Shown here piece after piece: positions 35,139 through 45,492 of a stretch of DNA of 64,000 bases. Position numbers and translations under genes: made by a program. Positions within the stretch are counted from its first letter, which is position 1. Each line of letters begins with the position of its first letter. The notes below the pieces were generated by a model that worked only from the letters and a program-made list of their open reading frames with translations, was not told where the DNA came from and ran no database searches. Source of the DNA: Phycomyces nitens (taxonomy: Eukaryota; Mucoromycota; Mucoromycetes; Mucorales; Phycomycetaceae); contig JAHRBC010000002.1 of NCBI GenBank assembly GCA_022702545.1, positions 4,526,001-4,590,000 of the forward strand, read 5' to 3'.

Positions 35139-35665
35139 GCCGGTAGAAGCGGCAAGGATAGACAGTAATAGTATTAGAACTCGTGTATAGAACCATTCTA
35201 TTCTTTCCAATAAACACAAATATAAACCATAAACAACCTAATAAGTACGGGATATAAAATAATGGGGGAGCATTCAATGCTTGATTACACAGTAATAGCC
35301 TTCAAATATTGGTTAAAAATTAAGAAAGCCTTCAATCCACCTGAGTATAATCGGATTTTAATCATGTCAAGAGGTTCTTTTGCTTTCAACTTTCCTCTTA
35401 TATAAAGAGTGTACAACAACGAAACTTGGTTTCAAATAGACTTTTATTCTGTACATCAGGTCAAATTAATGACCCGCTCATACTAACAACCCCCACTTGG
35501 TCAGCCCATGAAGTAAATACTCATGCAGAAACCAGGTCATAACTCATTGTGTAAAACTTGGCTTTGGCACATACAGAAACCCATACAGCGTATCTAATAA
35601 ATCTTAATTTTACCCCTTAGTAACCGCACTTTTACACATGAGTATTCAGACCCATTTTTCCAGTG
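35139..35665. other. Outer arm and right terminal repeat of element D
   Basis: Subterminal sequence following the third gene; the part to about 35260 is shared in inverted orientation with E (43680-43800) and F (50370-50498). It ends with the 32-bp terminus at 35634-35665 and the duplication CAC. No gene is seen. Confidence 0.7.
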
Positions 35666-35754
35666 CACTCTACATTTACAAGTGCAAAAGAATGTGGTGT
35701 GCCAAGAATATTCTCTGAGACACCTTTAAGAGTGCAAACCAGACTCGTAAGAGA

Positions 35755-35936
35755 AAAATGGCAGAGAACAGCCAGGCAAGTTTATTAATTAACAAACATT
35801 TGAATATACATTATAATTAATACAATATTTTTATTATGTTATAGCAGGAAAGAGCAAGCAGTTCTTTTCTTTCGGAAGATGAGGTATTTCAAACGGATGA
35901 CGAGGCAGAATCCCCAATCATGACAGATGTACTATA
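35755..35936 (+). other. Possible short spliced acidic reading frame next to D
   Basis: ATG at 35755 starts MAENSQ. A GC-AG intron (donor GCAAGT, acceptor TTATAG at about 35845) would lead to QERASSSFLSEDEVFQTDDE and a stop at 35934-35936. The LINE inserted 27 bases further on. The first part overlaps the minus-strand G frame, so at most one of the two is real. It could be a 5' exon of a further gene, but nothing identifies it. Confidence 0.25.
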
Positions 35937-35962
35937 AGTTAGAGCTTTTTTGTTGCTCATCT

Positions 35963-35974
35963 ATTCTCAATTTA
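35963..35974 (+). repeat. Target-site duplication of the LINE, left copy
   Basis: ATTCTCAATTTA, repeated exactly at 41493-41504 directly after the A-rich tail. It fixes both ends of the LINE. Confidence 0.9.
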
Positions 35975-36000
35975 GACTGAGAGACTTGTCCGCAACCAAA

Positions 36001-37434
36001 ATGTTACAAACAACTGGACCACCTAATCTACCACCCACCAGCGACCAACCGACCGTATTTCAACGGAGTAACACACCATTGCATGCCTCGCCTCTATCTA
36101 CCTCAACAATGGAACCGACCAAAACTTCAACAACACCCCAGATCCCCCCTCAGACCGCCGCGGTCCCCATTTTCGGAAACTGGGCTCGTGCTGCTCGGGG
36201 GAAACCTACTACCATCTTCGACGACGTAGCTGCTAAATCGCAGATCGAACAACATAATGCTAACAAGCTTTGGATTTCATCTAATGAGGACAATGCTGTT
36301 GTGTTTGACATTACCCATAGTGGCTTAGACGCCTCACAGTTTTTTCAGGCACTCAAAGCTCAGTACCCCAGTGTAGTAGGAGCCTTGGGGCAAGATCGCA
36401 AAGATCGCAATATTGTTATCATTTCGTTTGATACAGCAGAGGATGTACCTCGTGCCTGCACTGAAGGTGTTGTTGTTCAACACCAAACCTTCTTAGCCAC
36501 TCCCACCCTTGGGGGTGACAGTAAAGTTCTTCGCGTCTATTTAGACAAATTGCCACTCCGCAATTCACAAAAGTTGGAATTGCAAGTCAAAGAAGTGCTG
36601 GGTCAATATGGTCGAGTGATCCATATTGGACTCTATATGGACCCGCAATTTAAATTATTTGGAGGAAAGGGTTTCGTTATGTTGGATACCTCACCAGTTG
36701 AGGAGGTGGAATACCTGGCTCTGTCACATAAGATTGACTTTCGAGGAGAGAGAGAAGTATACGCCAAATGGCAGGACATGCCAGTTGTGTGCAATTACTG
36801 CCACAGTGAGGGCCATAAGAAAACACAATGCCCCAAAAAGAATAATAAGTCCCCCCGCCTCTGTTATAGCTGTAAGCAACCAGGCCATATTCGCGCTCAA
36901 TGTCCAGATGAAACAGAGACCAGGGAGCATAAAAGACAGCGTCAAGAAGACTCGCCAGTCAACAACGTGTATAAGACACAACAAGAGAACAGCATTGCAG
37001 ATGTGGATGCAATCGCTATGAGAGACACCAACCAAGCCTTACAAACAGAGATTGTTCGTATGGCTAAAGTGCAATTGGAACTGCAGACAATGATTAGCCA
37101 GAAAGAAACATGGATCAATGAACTTGTAGCTAAACAGGATACTCGTAAGCAGTCTCAATACATAGACGCACCCAGCAAACAACCCCAAGAATGTCAAGAC
37201 GCTCTCCTTCCTAAGGGTAATGAGGTCCGAGAAGACACAGATGGCGACGCCAAGATGGGCGGCCATGAAGATAATAAAGAGAAACCTCTGAAAGATAAAC
37301 AGAAGAGACGTCTGAAAAACGGTATTGATAAGTCCAATATCATTGAAGGTTCAAGACGTCACACACCCCTTCAAAACACATCCACCTATACACCTGCCCA
37401 TGAGACCATCATCATCGATGGTCCAGAGCAGTAA
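36001..37434 (+). CDS. LINE ORF1, nucleic-acid-binding protein with two CCHC zinc knuckles
   Basis: 477 residues from the ATG at 36001. The frame stays open to the left, but the LINE starts at 35975, so the ATG at 36001 is the first within the element. Two canonical C-x2-C-x4-H-x4-C knuckles lie at about residues 263 (CNYCHSEGHKKTQC) and 287 (CYSCKQPGHIRAQC). The region before (about 170-250) may be an RRM-like fold, as in other L1-type ORF1 proteins. A coiled-coil-like, Gln/Lys-rich tail follows. It should coat the element RNA. The stop is separated from ORF2 by two bases. No break is seen. Confidence 0.85.
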   Translation: MLQTTGPPNLPPTSDQPTVFQRSNTPLHASPLSTSTMEPTKTSTTPQIPPQTAAVPIFGNWARAARGKPTTIFDDVAAKSQIEQHNANKLWISSNEDNAVVFDITHSGLDASQFFQALKAQYPSVVGALGQDRKDRNIVIISFDTAEDVPRACTEGVVVQHQTFLATPTLGGDSKVLRVYLDKLPLRNSQKLELQVKEVLGQYGRVIHIGLYMDPQFKLFGGKGFVMLDTSPVEEVEYLALSHKIDFRGEREVYAKWQDMPVVCNYCHSEGHKKTQCPKKNNKSPRLCYSCKQPGHIRAQCPDETETREHKRQRQEDSPVNNVYKTQQENSIADVDAIAMRDTNQALQTEIVRMAKVQLELQTMISQKETWINELVAKQDTRKQSQYIDAPSKQPQECQDALLPKGNEVREDTDGDAKMGGHEDNKEKPLKDKQKRRLKNGIDKSNIIEGSRRHTPLQNTSTYTPAHETIIIDGPEQ

Positions 37435-37436
37435 TT

Positions 37437-40400
37437 ATGACACACCAACTGAAGATAGCCTCGCTCAACTGCAGAGGCTTGAAAAAGTTGTTGACCAACT
37501 CAGGGAAACACTTTGCACGACATCTACGCAACCAAAAATTTGACATATTAGCCATCCAAGAAACACACACCGATACAGATATCATCCAACAATCCATATC
37601 TACCATATTACAAGCAACCTCCAGTACTTGGTCACATCACTGTGGCCTTGTTTCTTTCAACCCTGACTTATACATAGAACCCATATTCAATTCGTTCGAT
37701 CCATCACATCTTTCTGATGGCAGACTCTTATCCGCCCGAGTTCACCACCATAGAAACCTATGTGAGCCTATTAATCTTTATATCATATATGCACCAGCCC
37801 ATAGCAACCTTCGACCTCAATTCTACACCCTTCTCGATCATTACTTGACCTACAACGCACCACCGTCCTTACGGAGTATACTCCTTGGGGATTTTAACTA
37901 CAACACTTGACTGCACCATTCCCCTCCACTTCCATCGAGTTGGACCCAATGGCTAACTCATCACTGGTGTGACGCCATTACCGCTCCGCATCAACAACCT
38001 CTTCCTACCTTTACCACAGGATCAACTCTCGATTACTTGTACGTATCTCACGATTTGCACAGTGCTGTAATGTCATCGACCGTCGAATACATGGCTGGTC
38101 AATGGACTGACCACCACAGTGTAAACATAACACTCGACGTAGGATTAGTAAAACAGGGTCCAGGAATGTGGCGTTTTAACCCGTTCCTTCTATCCGATAA
38201 AGACTTTTGTGACAAGATGATAAATTACCTTGACGCAGCAGAGAGGCAGACAAGGACATTCGAACCACATGTGCAGTGGGACATATTAAAAGCCACACTG
38301 AAAGGAATGGCGACTGCACACAGCCGAAACTCTCGGGTCAAAGCAAAAACTCACTTGCAAATACTCGAAACACAAAGATCAGCAATAATCCAACAGATCC
38401 ATCACACGCACTCAGACATACCCAATAACGACGCTCATATCAACCCACACAACCGCTCCCAAAGTCGCCGGGGCCAACATGTAAGCAACCTCGATGCAGT
38501 CCAAGAATTTATTGCTGCCCGAAACCAACCAGATGGCGGCGTCCATGCACATAGTCCCACCCGTCCTGAGATAGAAAGGGAAGACATGGGTACGGGCCAT
38601 ACCTTTGAAGACAGTGAATTCAATTCTGCCATTCATCGCCAACTTTTGGACATCGAAAAGAAGATTGACAGACAACAAGAAATCGACGCATGAATCTTGA
38701 CACTTAGAGCAGGACACCGCTGGCGTGAGTATGGAGAGAAATCGAATGCATACTTTTACCGATGCCTAAAGTCTCGTCGTCAAGCACAACACATAAATGC
38801 ACTCTGGGACGGCGAAGAATTGGTAACCACACCGTCCACATTGGTCAAGTGTGCCCATGACTTCTACACGGATCTATACACTTCCGAACCGATAGAAGAG
38901 GACGCCATCAACACATTGCTATCCTCCATACCAGACGATAGCCGCCTAACTGAAGATATGCAAGATCCATTGGAGGCAGAATGGTCGGTGGACGACATCG
39001 CCAATGCGCTAAGCCGGACACCCACACGTAGTAGTCCTGGAGTCGATAGGATCCCTTATGAGCTCCTTCGATGGTTGTTTCAACACCCCTTTTCAAAAAA
39101 ATTGATGACCGAGGTTTTCAACCTTGCCCTCCAAGAACAGAAATTTCCCAAGTCCTGGAAACGCTCTGTGGTGATCCTCCTGCCAAAAAAAGGGAATTTG
39201 ACGTCCCTTAAAAACTGGAGACCCATCTCATTGATATGTGCTGATGCAAAACTGTTCACTCGGTTGTTGACATCCCGGCTACCCGAGGCAATGCAGAGAA
39301 CAATTAATCCGTATCAGACAGGTTTCTTGCGTGGACGTTTCATTGCTGATAATGGAATTGTCGCCCGGCTGATTATGGATATAGCTCAGAAACATAAGCT
39401 ACCAGGCATAGGCCTCTTACTAGATCAAGAAAAAGCGTATGACAGAGTGCACCCCGAATACTTGCGCAAATGTCTAGTAAGCTTTGGTTTCCCCACAAAG
39501 TTCATCCAAGCTATATCAACACTCTTCTTCGACACATCGATGTGTATAAATGTCAATGGCTTTCTGTCTGCACCTGTCGCTCAAGGACGTGGCTTAAGAC
39601 AGGGGGATCCACTCTCACCCCTTCTTTTCAACCTTGCTCTTGAACCGTTCCTCCGTCGAATTCTTGCCACCGCTGAGATACCAGGCTTTCGGATATGTCG
39701 TAGCTTGACACCTCTCGAATTCGTGTCTCCGCCGCCAGTCAAATTTCTAGCATATGCGGACAATATAATTGTGTTCTTGAATACACCCTCGGAGCTCGAC
39801 ACCCTGATGGATCAGCTCCAGGTGTATGGTCAAGCGTCCAACGCCCGTATGAATAGGCACAAGACTATTGCTGTATCACTATCTGGTAACCCCCAAGCTT
39901 CGTGGATAGTACACCTCCAACACAATGAAATAGTATCGTGGCACGATAGTCAAAGTGCCCAACCCACTACCTACCTCGGGTACCCTTTGACTAACTCGAA
40001 AGCTCAGCTGTTGCTAGCAATTGAGAACGTTATCACTAAAATACAAAACCATGCGCATTTACTGATGCAGCGCAACCTCTCAGTACTTGGCCGCGGCCTT
40101 GTTGCTAACACCCTGCTCCTCAGTCGGGCATGGCATGTCATTCGTATTCTGCCAATCACTAAGAAAGACCTCAGTCGGATCCGATCAGAGGTAATCAAAT
40201 TCCTAGCTCAGGGAAGATTCCCTTTCGTCCGATTTGAGTCCTGTACACGCCCACGTAGGGAAGGTGGACTAGGGGTGCTGGACCCAATGTTACAACACTC
40301 CCTTCTTCAGATTCGATGGCTTCTACCAATGCTGGACACTTCCATAGATCCATCATTTGCGGGCAAGATCTTGACATACCTTTTATGTACGCAATGTGAA

Positions 40401-41438
40401 ACTGGCGAGGCCTTCCTCCCACTAGTTTTCCCTGAGGTCCAATCCCCCACTATCACCACGTTCAGTATCTTCCCAACCCTTTTTAGAGCAATGAAGGCTC
40501 TTCCTCTCTCACTCAACTGGTCAGTACCCAATGCAGTTACTGCGCAACAACTTCCACTAGTAGCCTCATTGGACCCTCGACAAACTTTGCCAATTTTCCT
40601 CTCGTGCGGCAGGTTGCGTGTCAGCGATGGATACATTTATGACCACACCATCGGTTGTATACGTAGAAGAAGAGAGTACGAAATTCGGAAGGCCAGACGT
40701 ACTATCCTTTCACTTTTTGATCTTCTTGATCATGGCGAACTGCAGTTGACCGAGTGGTTTTCTGCCCTCACCAACTCGCCTAGCCGTCCTCCTGACTCTA
40801 TAGTAGCTTCTTTCTTCCCGACTCCACCTCGTCATCTCACTGGGTTTATCTCGCCAGGCATAGAGGCGGTCCCTTATATACACCAACTCACCCCAAAGCG
40901 CATCCGATCGTATATCCGTGTACCTATCGCCACCCTTCCTCCACCATTTCCTCGTGCCCCGGCAAGCCATTGGCGCATTTTTTGGAACTCTAGTATGTCC
41001 CACAACATCCTCACAATCTGGTGGAGACTGATGCATCAAAAGATTCCATGTCGTCAAAGGTTATATGACAAGAGAGTCAAGGATGTTGAAAGTCCAAATT
41101 GTGTAATTTGCAACAACCCAGAGGATGATCAGCATCTATTTTGGGAATGCCCTTCAAAACGAACAGTATGGAATACCATTGCCAACAGATTCATATCCAA
41201 CCCTGCTACACTGCAATTTGAACACCTCACCCTGCCTTGCCCTCCAACATCAATACAGCTCACAAACACCACTGCCAACATACACACTGTACTAGGCTGC
41301 ACTATGAGTGCTATCTGGTCTGCTCATTTCAGACTAGTGTTCGATAATACACCGTTTAACCCCAACTTGACAGCCGCAATGGCTACCTTAGCTATTCGAC
41401 GGGTTGAAGCAGAAGAGTCTTTAGACCTAGTCCTTTAA
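37437..41438 (+). pseudogene. LINE ORF2, endonuclease and reverse transcriptase, two TGA codons and YADN
   Basis: One frame of 1334 codons. Endonuclease (APE type): IASLNCRG near the start, IQETHTDTD and LLGDFNYNT. Reverse transcriptase: LLPKKGNLTSLKNWRPISL, then LLLDQEKAYDRV, GLRQGDPLSPLLFNLALEP and AYADN in place of YADD at about residue 773. C-terminal zinc-finger-like region CVICNNPEDDQHLFWEC at about 1221, as in L1-like elements of plants and fungi. TGA codons at 37908-37910 and 38691-38693 split the frame without changing phase. All three defects fit CpG decay. It needs no separate promoter: it follows ORF1 after two bases. Confidence 0.85.
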
Positions 41439-41492
41439 ATATATATGTTACACACTGTTAATTTAAAATCCAATAAACAATACAAAAAAAAA

Positions 41493-41504
41493 ATTCTCAA
41501 TTTA
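41493..41504 (+). repeat. Target-site duplication of the LINE, right copy
   Basis: ATTCTCAATTTA directly after the A-run, identical to 35963-35974. Confidence 0.9.
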
Positions 41505-43261
41505 ATATTAATATAATATTTCTACTGTTTGATATAGGTTTACACCACTAGGAATGAGCAATGAGCCTTCATCTAAGAGAAACAGACTAAGTCTTTAATA
41601 TTCTTTAGGCTGCTCTTATTGGTTCTCTCATATTTTTAGTGTATGTTTTAGCGCACTTTTTCTTTTCCTCTTTTCCTTTAGCTGTTTTATCTTTGCTTTG
41701 GTCCTCTCCTTTGAAATAAAATCGAATAACTCTCCATCACGTAAGATTGCCACCTTAATAAATGCCCGATTGGCATCTTGTATACCACATCTTCAGCTCT
41801 GTTGTTTTTAATCTAGGAATGAAACACTCATCTCATAATTTTTCAGACACTAAAAAAAGGTGAAACTTTTTTACAGCTATATTACACTAAAGTTTGTCGT
41901 TCCCCACCTCCCCACCTGGGAATCTCTGTAGAATATGCATATTGTTTTCTTAATGATGTACTCATTCTGCCAACTACTATTATATTCGAATTAGTTTTAA
42001 ATCTTATGAGCTGACTTTACAGCAATATATTTTCTATGGTAAGAATATTATAATATGTTTACACTCTTTAATTAATCATATTGCACATTCTCTATTCTCC
42101 TTCTACTGCATCTTGTATTTACATCTGTACGTTTCATATAGTGGCATTAATTCAAGAGATGCTTGGTATACCGATTAACAAGCACAATACACTGCAAAAA
42201 AATGTACGATTCCCAGATGTGATAGTAAGTGAAATCCGGAGGCAAATAAATAAAAAATCCTAGAATTAAATAGAAATATTACTCTCCAGATATGAATGAC
42301 AAGTCATATGAGATGTTGCAGTAATTCGGCAGATATAATGCTCTAGTTTTGGGCATGTCGGCTCATTAACCTCAAGGAGGTACAGAACTGTAACTGAAAG
42401 TGTATATTTTATCTCTTTTCAGTATAATGTTACATGGATTATTATTTCAAGGTCAATAATAAGATCTATTTTTGACAGATCAAGATTCAACTTTCATTAC
42501 TTTCCCTTGTCTATCCATTCAACTATCTTCCACCAGATGTGTATTTATTGGCTGTTTAATATTTTTGAGGCTTTGAATACTTTCAATTGGTAATTTATTA
42601 TATACTTCTTTATAATAGATTATGGCAAATAGTTTATGAATATGTTTTTATTGATAAAATTTTTTCTCATAATATACAGCCTAGTAATTTGGTCTAGATT
42701 CATGGCTATAGCTATATTCACAGTATACTTATGTTTACCTTTTTAAAACATGGGTCAAGAGCATGGCCGACTCTTTAACTACTGCTTTGAATGGCTGAAG
42801 TGGTTGACAGAACAGAGTAGATGCTCCATATCTTGAGAGCGAATTTTCAGGCATACCAAACAGTATTTCATGATAGATAATGATATAGCCATCAAAAAAT
42901 GTGTACGTGTAATAGAAAAGATATCTATATTTTCTGTTAGAAAAGTAATAGGAATGACTGATTACTTACCAAGACAAACTGGTTTGTTGGGTATTCCATA
43001 TCTTTGTTAAAACGCGGCAATTTTGTTTAATATAAAGAGCTGATAGTAAAGACAGAATATATTAGTATTAATAGTGATAAAATATTCAAACATACCAAGT
43101 ACATTCCCTCCATTCAACTTCATCATTGTTATCTTTGGCCATTGCAATTGAAAGGAGTTGTTTTTGAATCTACAAGATGAAGATTACTGATTAGCAACAG
43201 CAATAAAAAATAGTGCGCCTATTTACGTTTTTCTTGTGTAAGCATGAATAAAAGTGACTAT
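41505..43261. other. Sequence between the LINE and element E, no clear gene
   Basis: 1.76 kb of AT-rich sequence. An acceptor-like GATATAG at about 41532-41538 and a minus-strand stretch at about 43095-43180 with a GTATGT donor could be exon remnants, possibly of G or an older element, but no continuous frame or domain can be read. A 60-codon plus frame at 42081-42263 has no recognisable feature. Confidence 0.4.
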
Positions 43262-43500
43262 CACTGGGAAAACCATTTGATATACACTGGTATATAGGTA
43301 GGTATATTCCTGGACAAAGGTAAGGTATATACTGGAGTTTATGTGAACAAATGCCTAGTGCACAAGATACCTTTGGTGCCTGAGCATTTTCGCGCTAAAC
43401 ACTGGTGTTTAGTCCACTAGGGGTGATGCTAGTAAGGGGAGTTAGTATTCTTAATATGTCAACTTGAAGTGAATACCAGAATTACCTATGCAAATCTCAG
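43262..43500 (+). repeat. Left terminal region of element E, repeated at F
   Basis: About 240 bases matching 49964-50190, the left terminal region of F. It contains CACTGG repeats and a conserved GCGCTAAACACT block, and is otherwise non-coding. Confidence 0.75.
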
Positions 43501-43800
43501 TTTTAATTTTATTATATTCAATAAGTCTATTAAAAATAGAATGGCGAGGTTCCTTTGCCTACACCCTTGAGAAGTCACATAACTGTAGTATAAGGTACTT
43601 TGCCTACAGTAGATAGCCCATTATTTATTGATTTTGGTATCCTCTTTATTACTCTCGACCAGTGATATACTCTCAATTATTTTATATCCCGTACTTATTA
43701 GGTTGTTTATGGTTTATATTTGTGTTTATTGGAAAGAATAGAATGGTTCTATACACGAGTTCTAATACTATTACGGTCTATCCTTGCCGCTTCTACCAGC

Positions 43801-44830
43801 CTACTTGATACTACTTGGATCGGGTGCTTCTCTACTGAACAATACCTGAAAATAGGGTCTGGCGGCAATTTAGGTGGTTGCGGTAGTGTTCTGATATAAT
43901 AAAAGTTATATTAGCGATATATATTCAAGAGTGCGGGTGCTATTCAAGATGCGAGGGATATTATACTTACATTGCAAAGATTGGATAAGAATGGACAAAG
44001 AGGGGCTGAATTGTGTGACATGGCATCTTGTATGATTGGATTGACTAGAGATGGGATAAAATAAATTAATATGGGTGAATTGAGTGATAGAAAAATTTAT
44101 TTACATACCAAAAACAGAGTTGGTGATTATAGTAGAGGGATGGTATATGGCGGCCAATAATAGTGTCTTGTTAAGAGTATAAAAAATTATTAGTAAATAG
44201 CCAGAATAATATTATGGAAAAGAATAAAGGCCAAGAAACGGCATTACCATTATGATAACCAGTCGTAGATGATGAGAGAGGCAGATGGGGTGGACAGTGA
44301 TGGTGATAGCCTAAATTAGAATAAGCAACGTTAGAAAAGAAAATTATTTTTTTTGACACAAAAAAGTTTTTTTTTACCTGGGCACTGATGATGGTGCTAT
44401 ATAATAGGCCATGCGGGTGGAATAGGGCTATAAGATAAAAAGAGCAAACGGAAATAATATTATAGAAAAGTATAAAGAACAAGAAACGGCATTACCATCA
44501 TGATAGCAGCCATAGATTATGGAAGAGGCAGATGGGGTGAATGGCAGGGGTGGTCTATTGCAGAGTAAACAAAGTCAGATAAGGAAAATTTTGATTTGAA
44601 AAGACTTTTTACCATGGTCCCGATGACAGTATAATATAATGAGATGTGTGAGTCAAAGAGGTCTATAAGATTGATAGAAAGAGAGAGAGTCAGAATAAAT
44701 TATAAGATTACAGAGAGTTTAACTGATGATTGTTAACCTGGATGGGCAATGTGGAAAGGATGCATCGGAATCAGCCTGTGTTTATGGGAGTGTAAAGAGA
44801 AAAGTAAATTGGCGCGGATATAGGGAAAAA
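43801..44830 (-). pseudogene. Small-exon third gene of element E, with an internal stop
   Basis: Minus-strand exons: 44427-44378 (50), 44310-44248 (63), 44166-44109 (58), 44044-43971 (74) and 43890-43801 (90), the same sizes as in D. Readable parts are LFHPHGLLYSTIISAQ, TLLLAAIYHPSTIITNS and NPIIQDAMSHNSAPLCPF. The final exon has a TAA where D and F have CAA, after NTTATT. A second 50-nt exon with a shortened 59-nt partner lies further upstream (about 44673-44494), the duplicated pair in decayed form. The start codon was not found. Confidence 0.5.
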
Positions 44831-45492
44831 GAGAGATTAATTACAAGGGCCCACATCGAATTTGAAATAGAGACAGAATAGGTGTAATGGATGGAATCCA
44901 AAATATATCCTGAGCGATTAATATGCTTTGCTAGGTTTCAGTCTGCTGTTTATTATTTTCTTGGGCTTACAATAAAGGCGCAGAATCAATGTGAAAAAAA
45001 GCTGTGTAATCAACACTATCAAGAATCGTTTGGTTCAAAGAATAAGGTTTTCGGGATAGATGGATAATGTTTATTGTTAAAGAGCCTGTATAATTTAAAC
45101 AGAATAAAATATATAGACAAATAGATTTAAAGCTAAATGAATAGTAATATTAATTGTGTTATAGAATAAACCCAAAGTATATATATATAAAAACCGATTT
45201 TACAAAGTCTTTTTCTTTATCCAAAGAGACCAACTCACTAGTTAATTAATAAAGGACAATTTTGATTGCCGATATCAACTCTGATAGTCTACAAGAAGTC
45301 TTTTTGGATACAGCCATGTATATGGCTATTAATATATAATATGCTTTTTGTATAATTGACTTGTTCTTTCTCACTCTTTTGTGTTCTCATCATCTTATTA
45401 TCTTTTTAGTTACAAGTAAAGAATATCATTTATATTAAATCCAGACACAGTATAATATAATTGACACTGACTATTTTAATATTCTTTAGACA
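44831..45492. other. Inter-genic arm of element E
   Basis: AT-rich stretch between the divergent third and accessory genes. It probably holds both promoters. No other feature is seen. Confidence 0.5.

Larger units (their letters stand above)
29164..35665. mobile_element. Element D: complete 6.5-kb Plavaka-like transposon with perfect 32-bp termini
   Basis: The termini at 29164-29195 and 35634-35665 are perfect 32-bp inverted repeats starting CACTGGAAAAATGGG. Both sides are flanked by CAC, a 3-bp duplication. The element holds the transposase (rightward), the accessory gene (leftward) and a small-exon gene (rightward) in the outer arm. The first two are open throughout, so D is the best candidate for a working copy. 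It interrupts the G gene. Confidence 0.92.
20397..35724 (-). pseudogene. Transposase-like gene of element G in three pieces
   Basis: Pieces on the minus strand: about 35724-35669, then 29163-29116, an intron, 29063-28814, then 21107-20859, an intron, and 20793-20397. Readable blocks are ILGTPHSFALVNVE, SMERVIGVYSKPIWSRSKG, NASLLVEHFAVHNFV, WFVGTMEFYFEHK and FVIAPYYVFNENL. The layout resembles the C-terminal half of Tnp2-type CACTA transposases, with a conserved S-M-E-R motif and a later domain. Three in-frame stops near the B junction and in 20859-21107 are all TGA. The N-terminal catalytic part was not found. Confidence 0.5.
20046..35962. mobile_element. Element G: CACTA-like transposon split by elements B and D
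   Basis: It starts with CACTACGGCGAGAGG at 20046, the terminus of I and J, preceded by CAT. A decayed minus-strand gene runs from 20397 through 21107, resumes at 28814 after element B and at 35669 after element D, with the frame kept when each insertion and one duplication copy are removed. The right terminus was not found; the end given is only the last base before the LINE. The first 370 bases match I and J. Confidence 0.6.
35975..41492 (+). mobile_element. Full-length L1-like LINE retrotransposon
   Basis: 5.5 kb between 12-bp duplications, with a 26-base 5' leader, ORF1 with zinc knuckles, ORF2 with endonuclease and reverse transcriptase, and an A-run tail at 41484-41493. Full length at the 5' end, which is uncommon for LINE copies. 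ORF2 has two in-frame TGA codons and a changed catalytic residue, so the copy is inactive although structurally complete. Confidence 0.9.

Noticed and set aside
35950..36000. Upstream start of LINE ORF1 before 36001
   Set aside because: The target duplication ends at 35974, so codons before 35975 belong to flanking DNA; the first ATG inside the element is at 36001.
37437..38693. Use of UGA as a tryptophan codon in this organism, suggested by TGA stops in ORF2 and G
   Set aside because: Intact genes in the window end with TGA as well (Tc1-like transposase at 8216-8218), and the TGA codons sit in decayed copies and fit CGA or TGG mutation.
41505..43261. A host gene in the gap between the LINE and element E
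   Set aside because: Only scattered splice-like signals and short frames; no continuous coding sequence or domain could be assembled.
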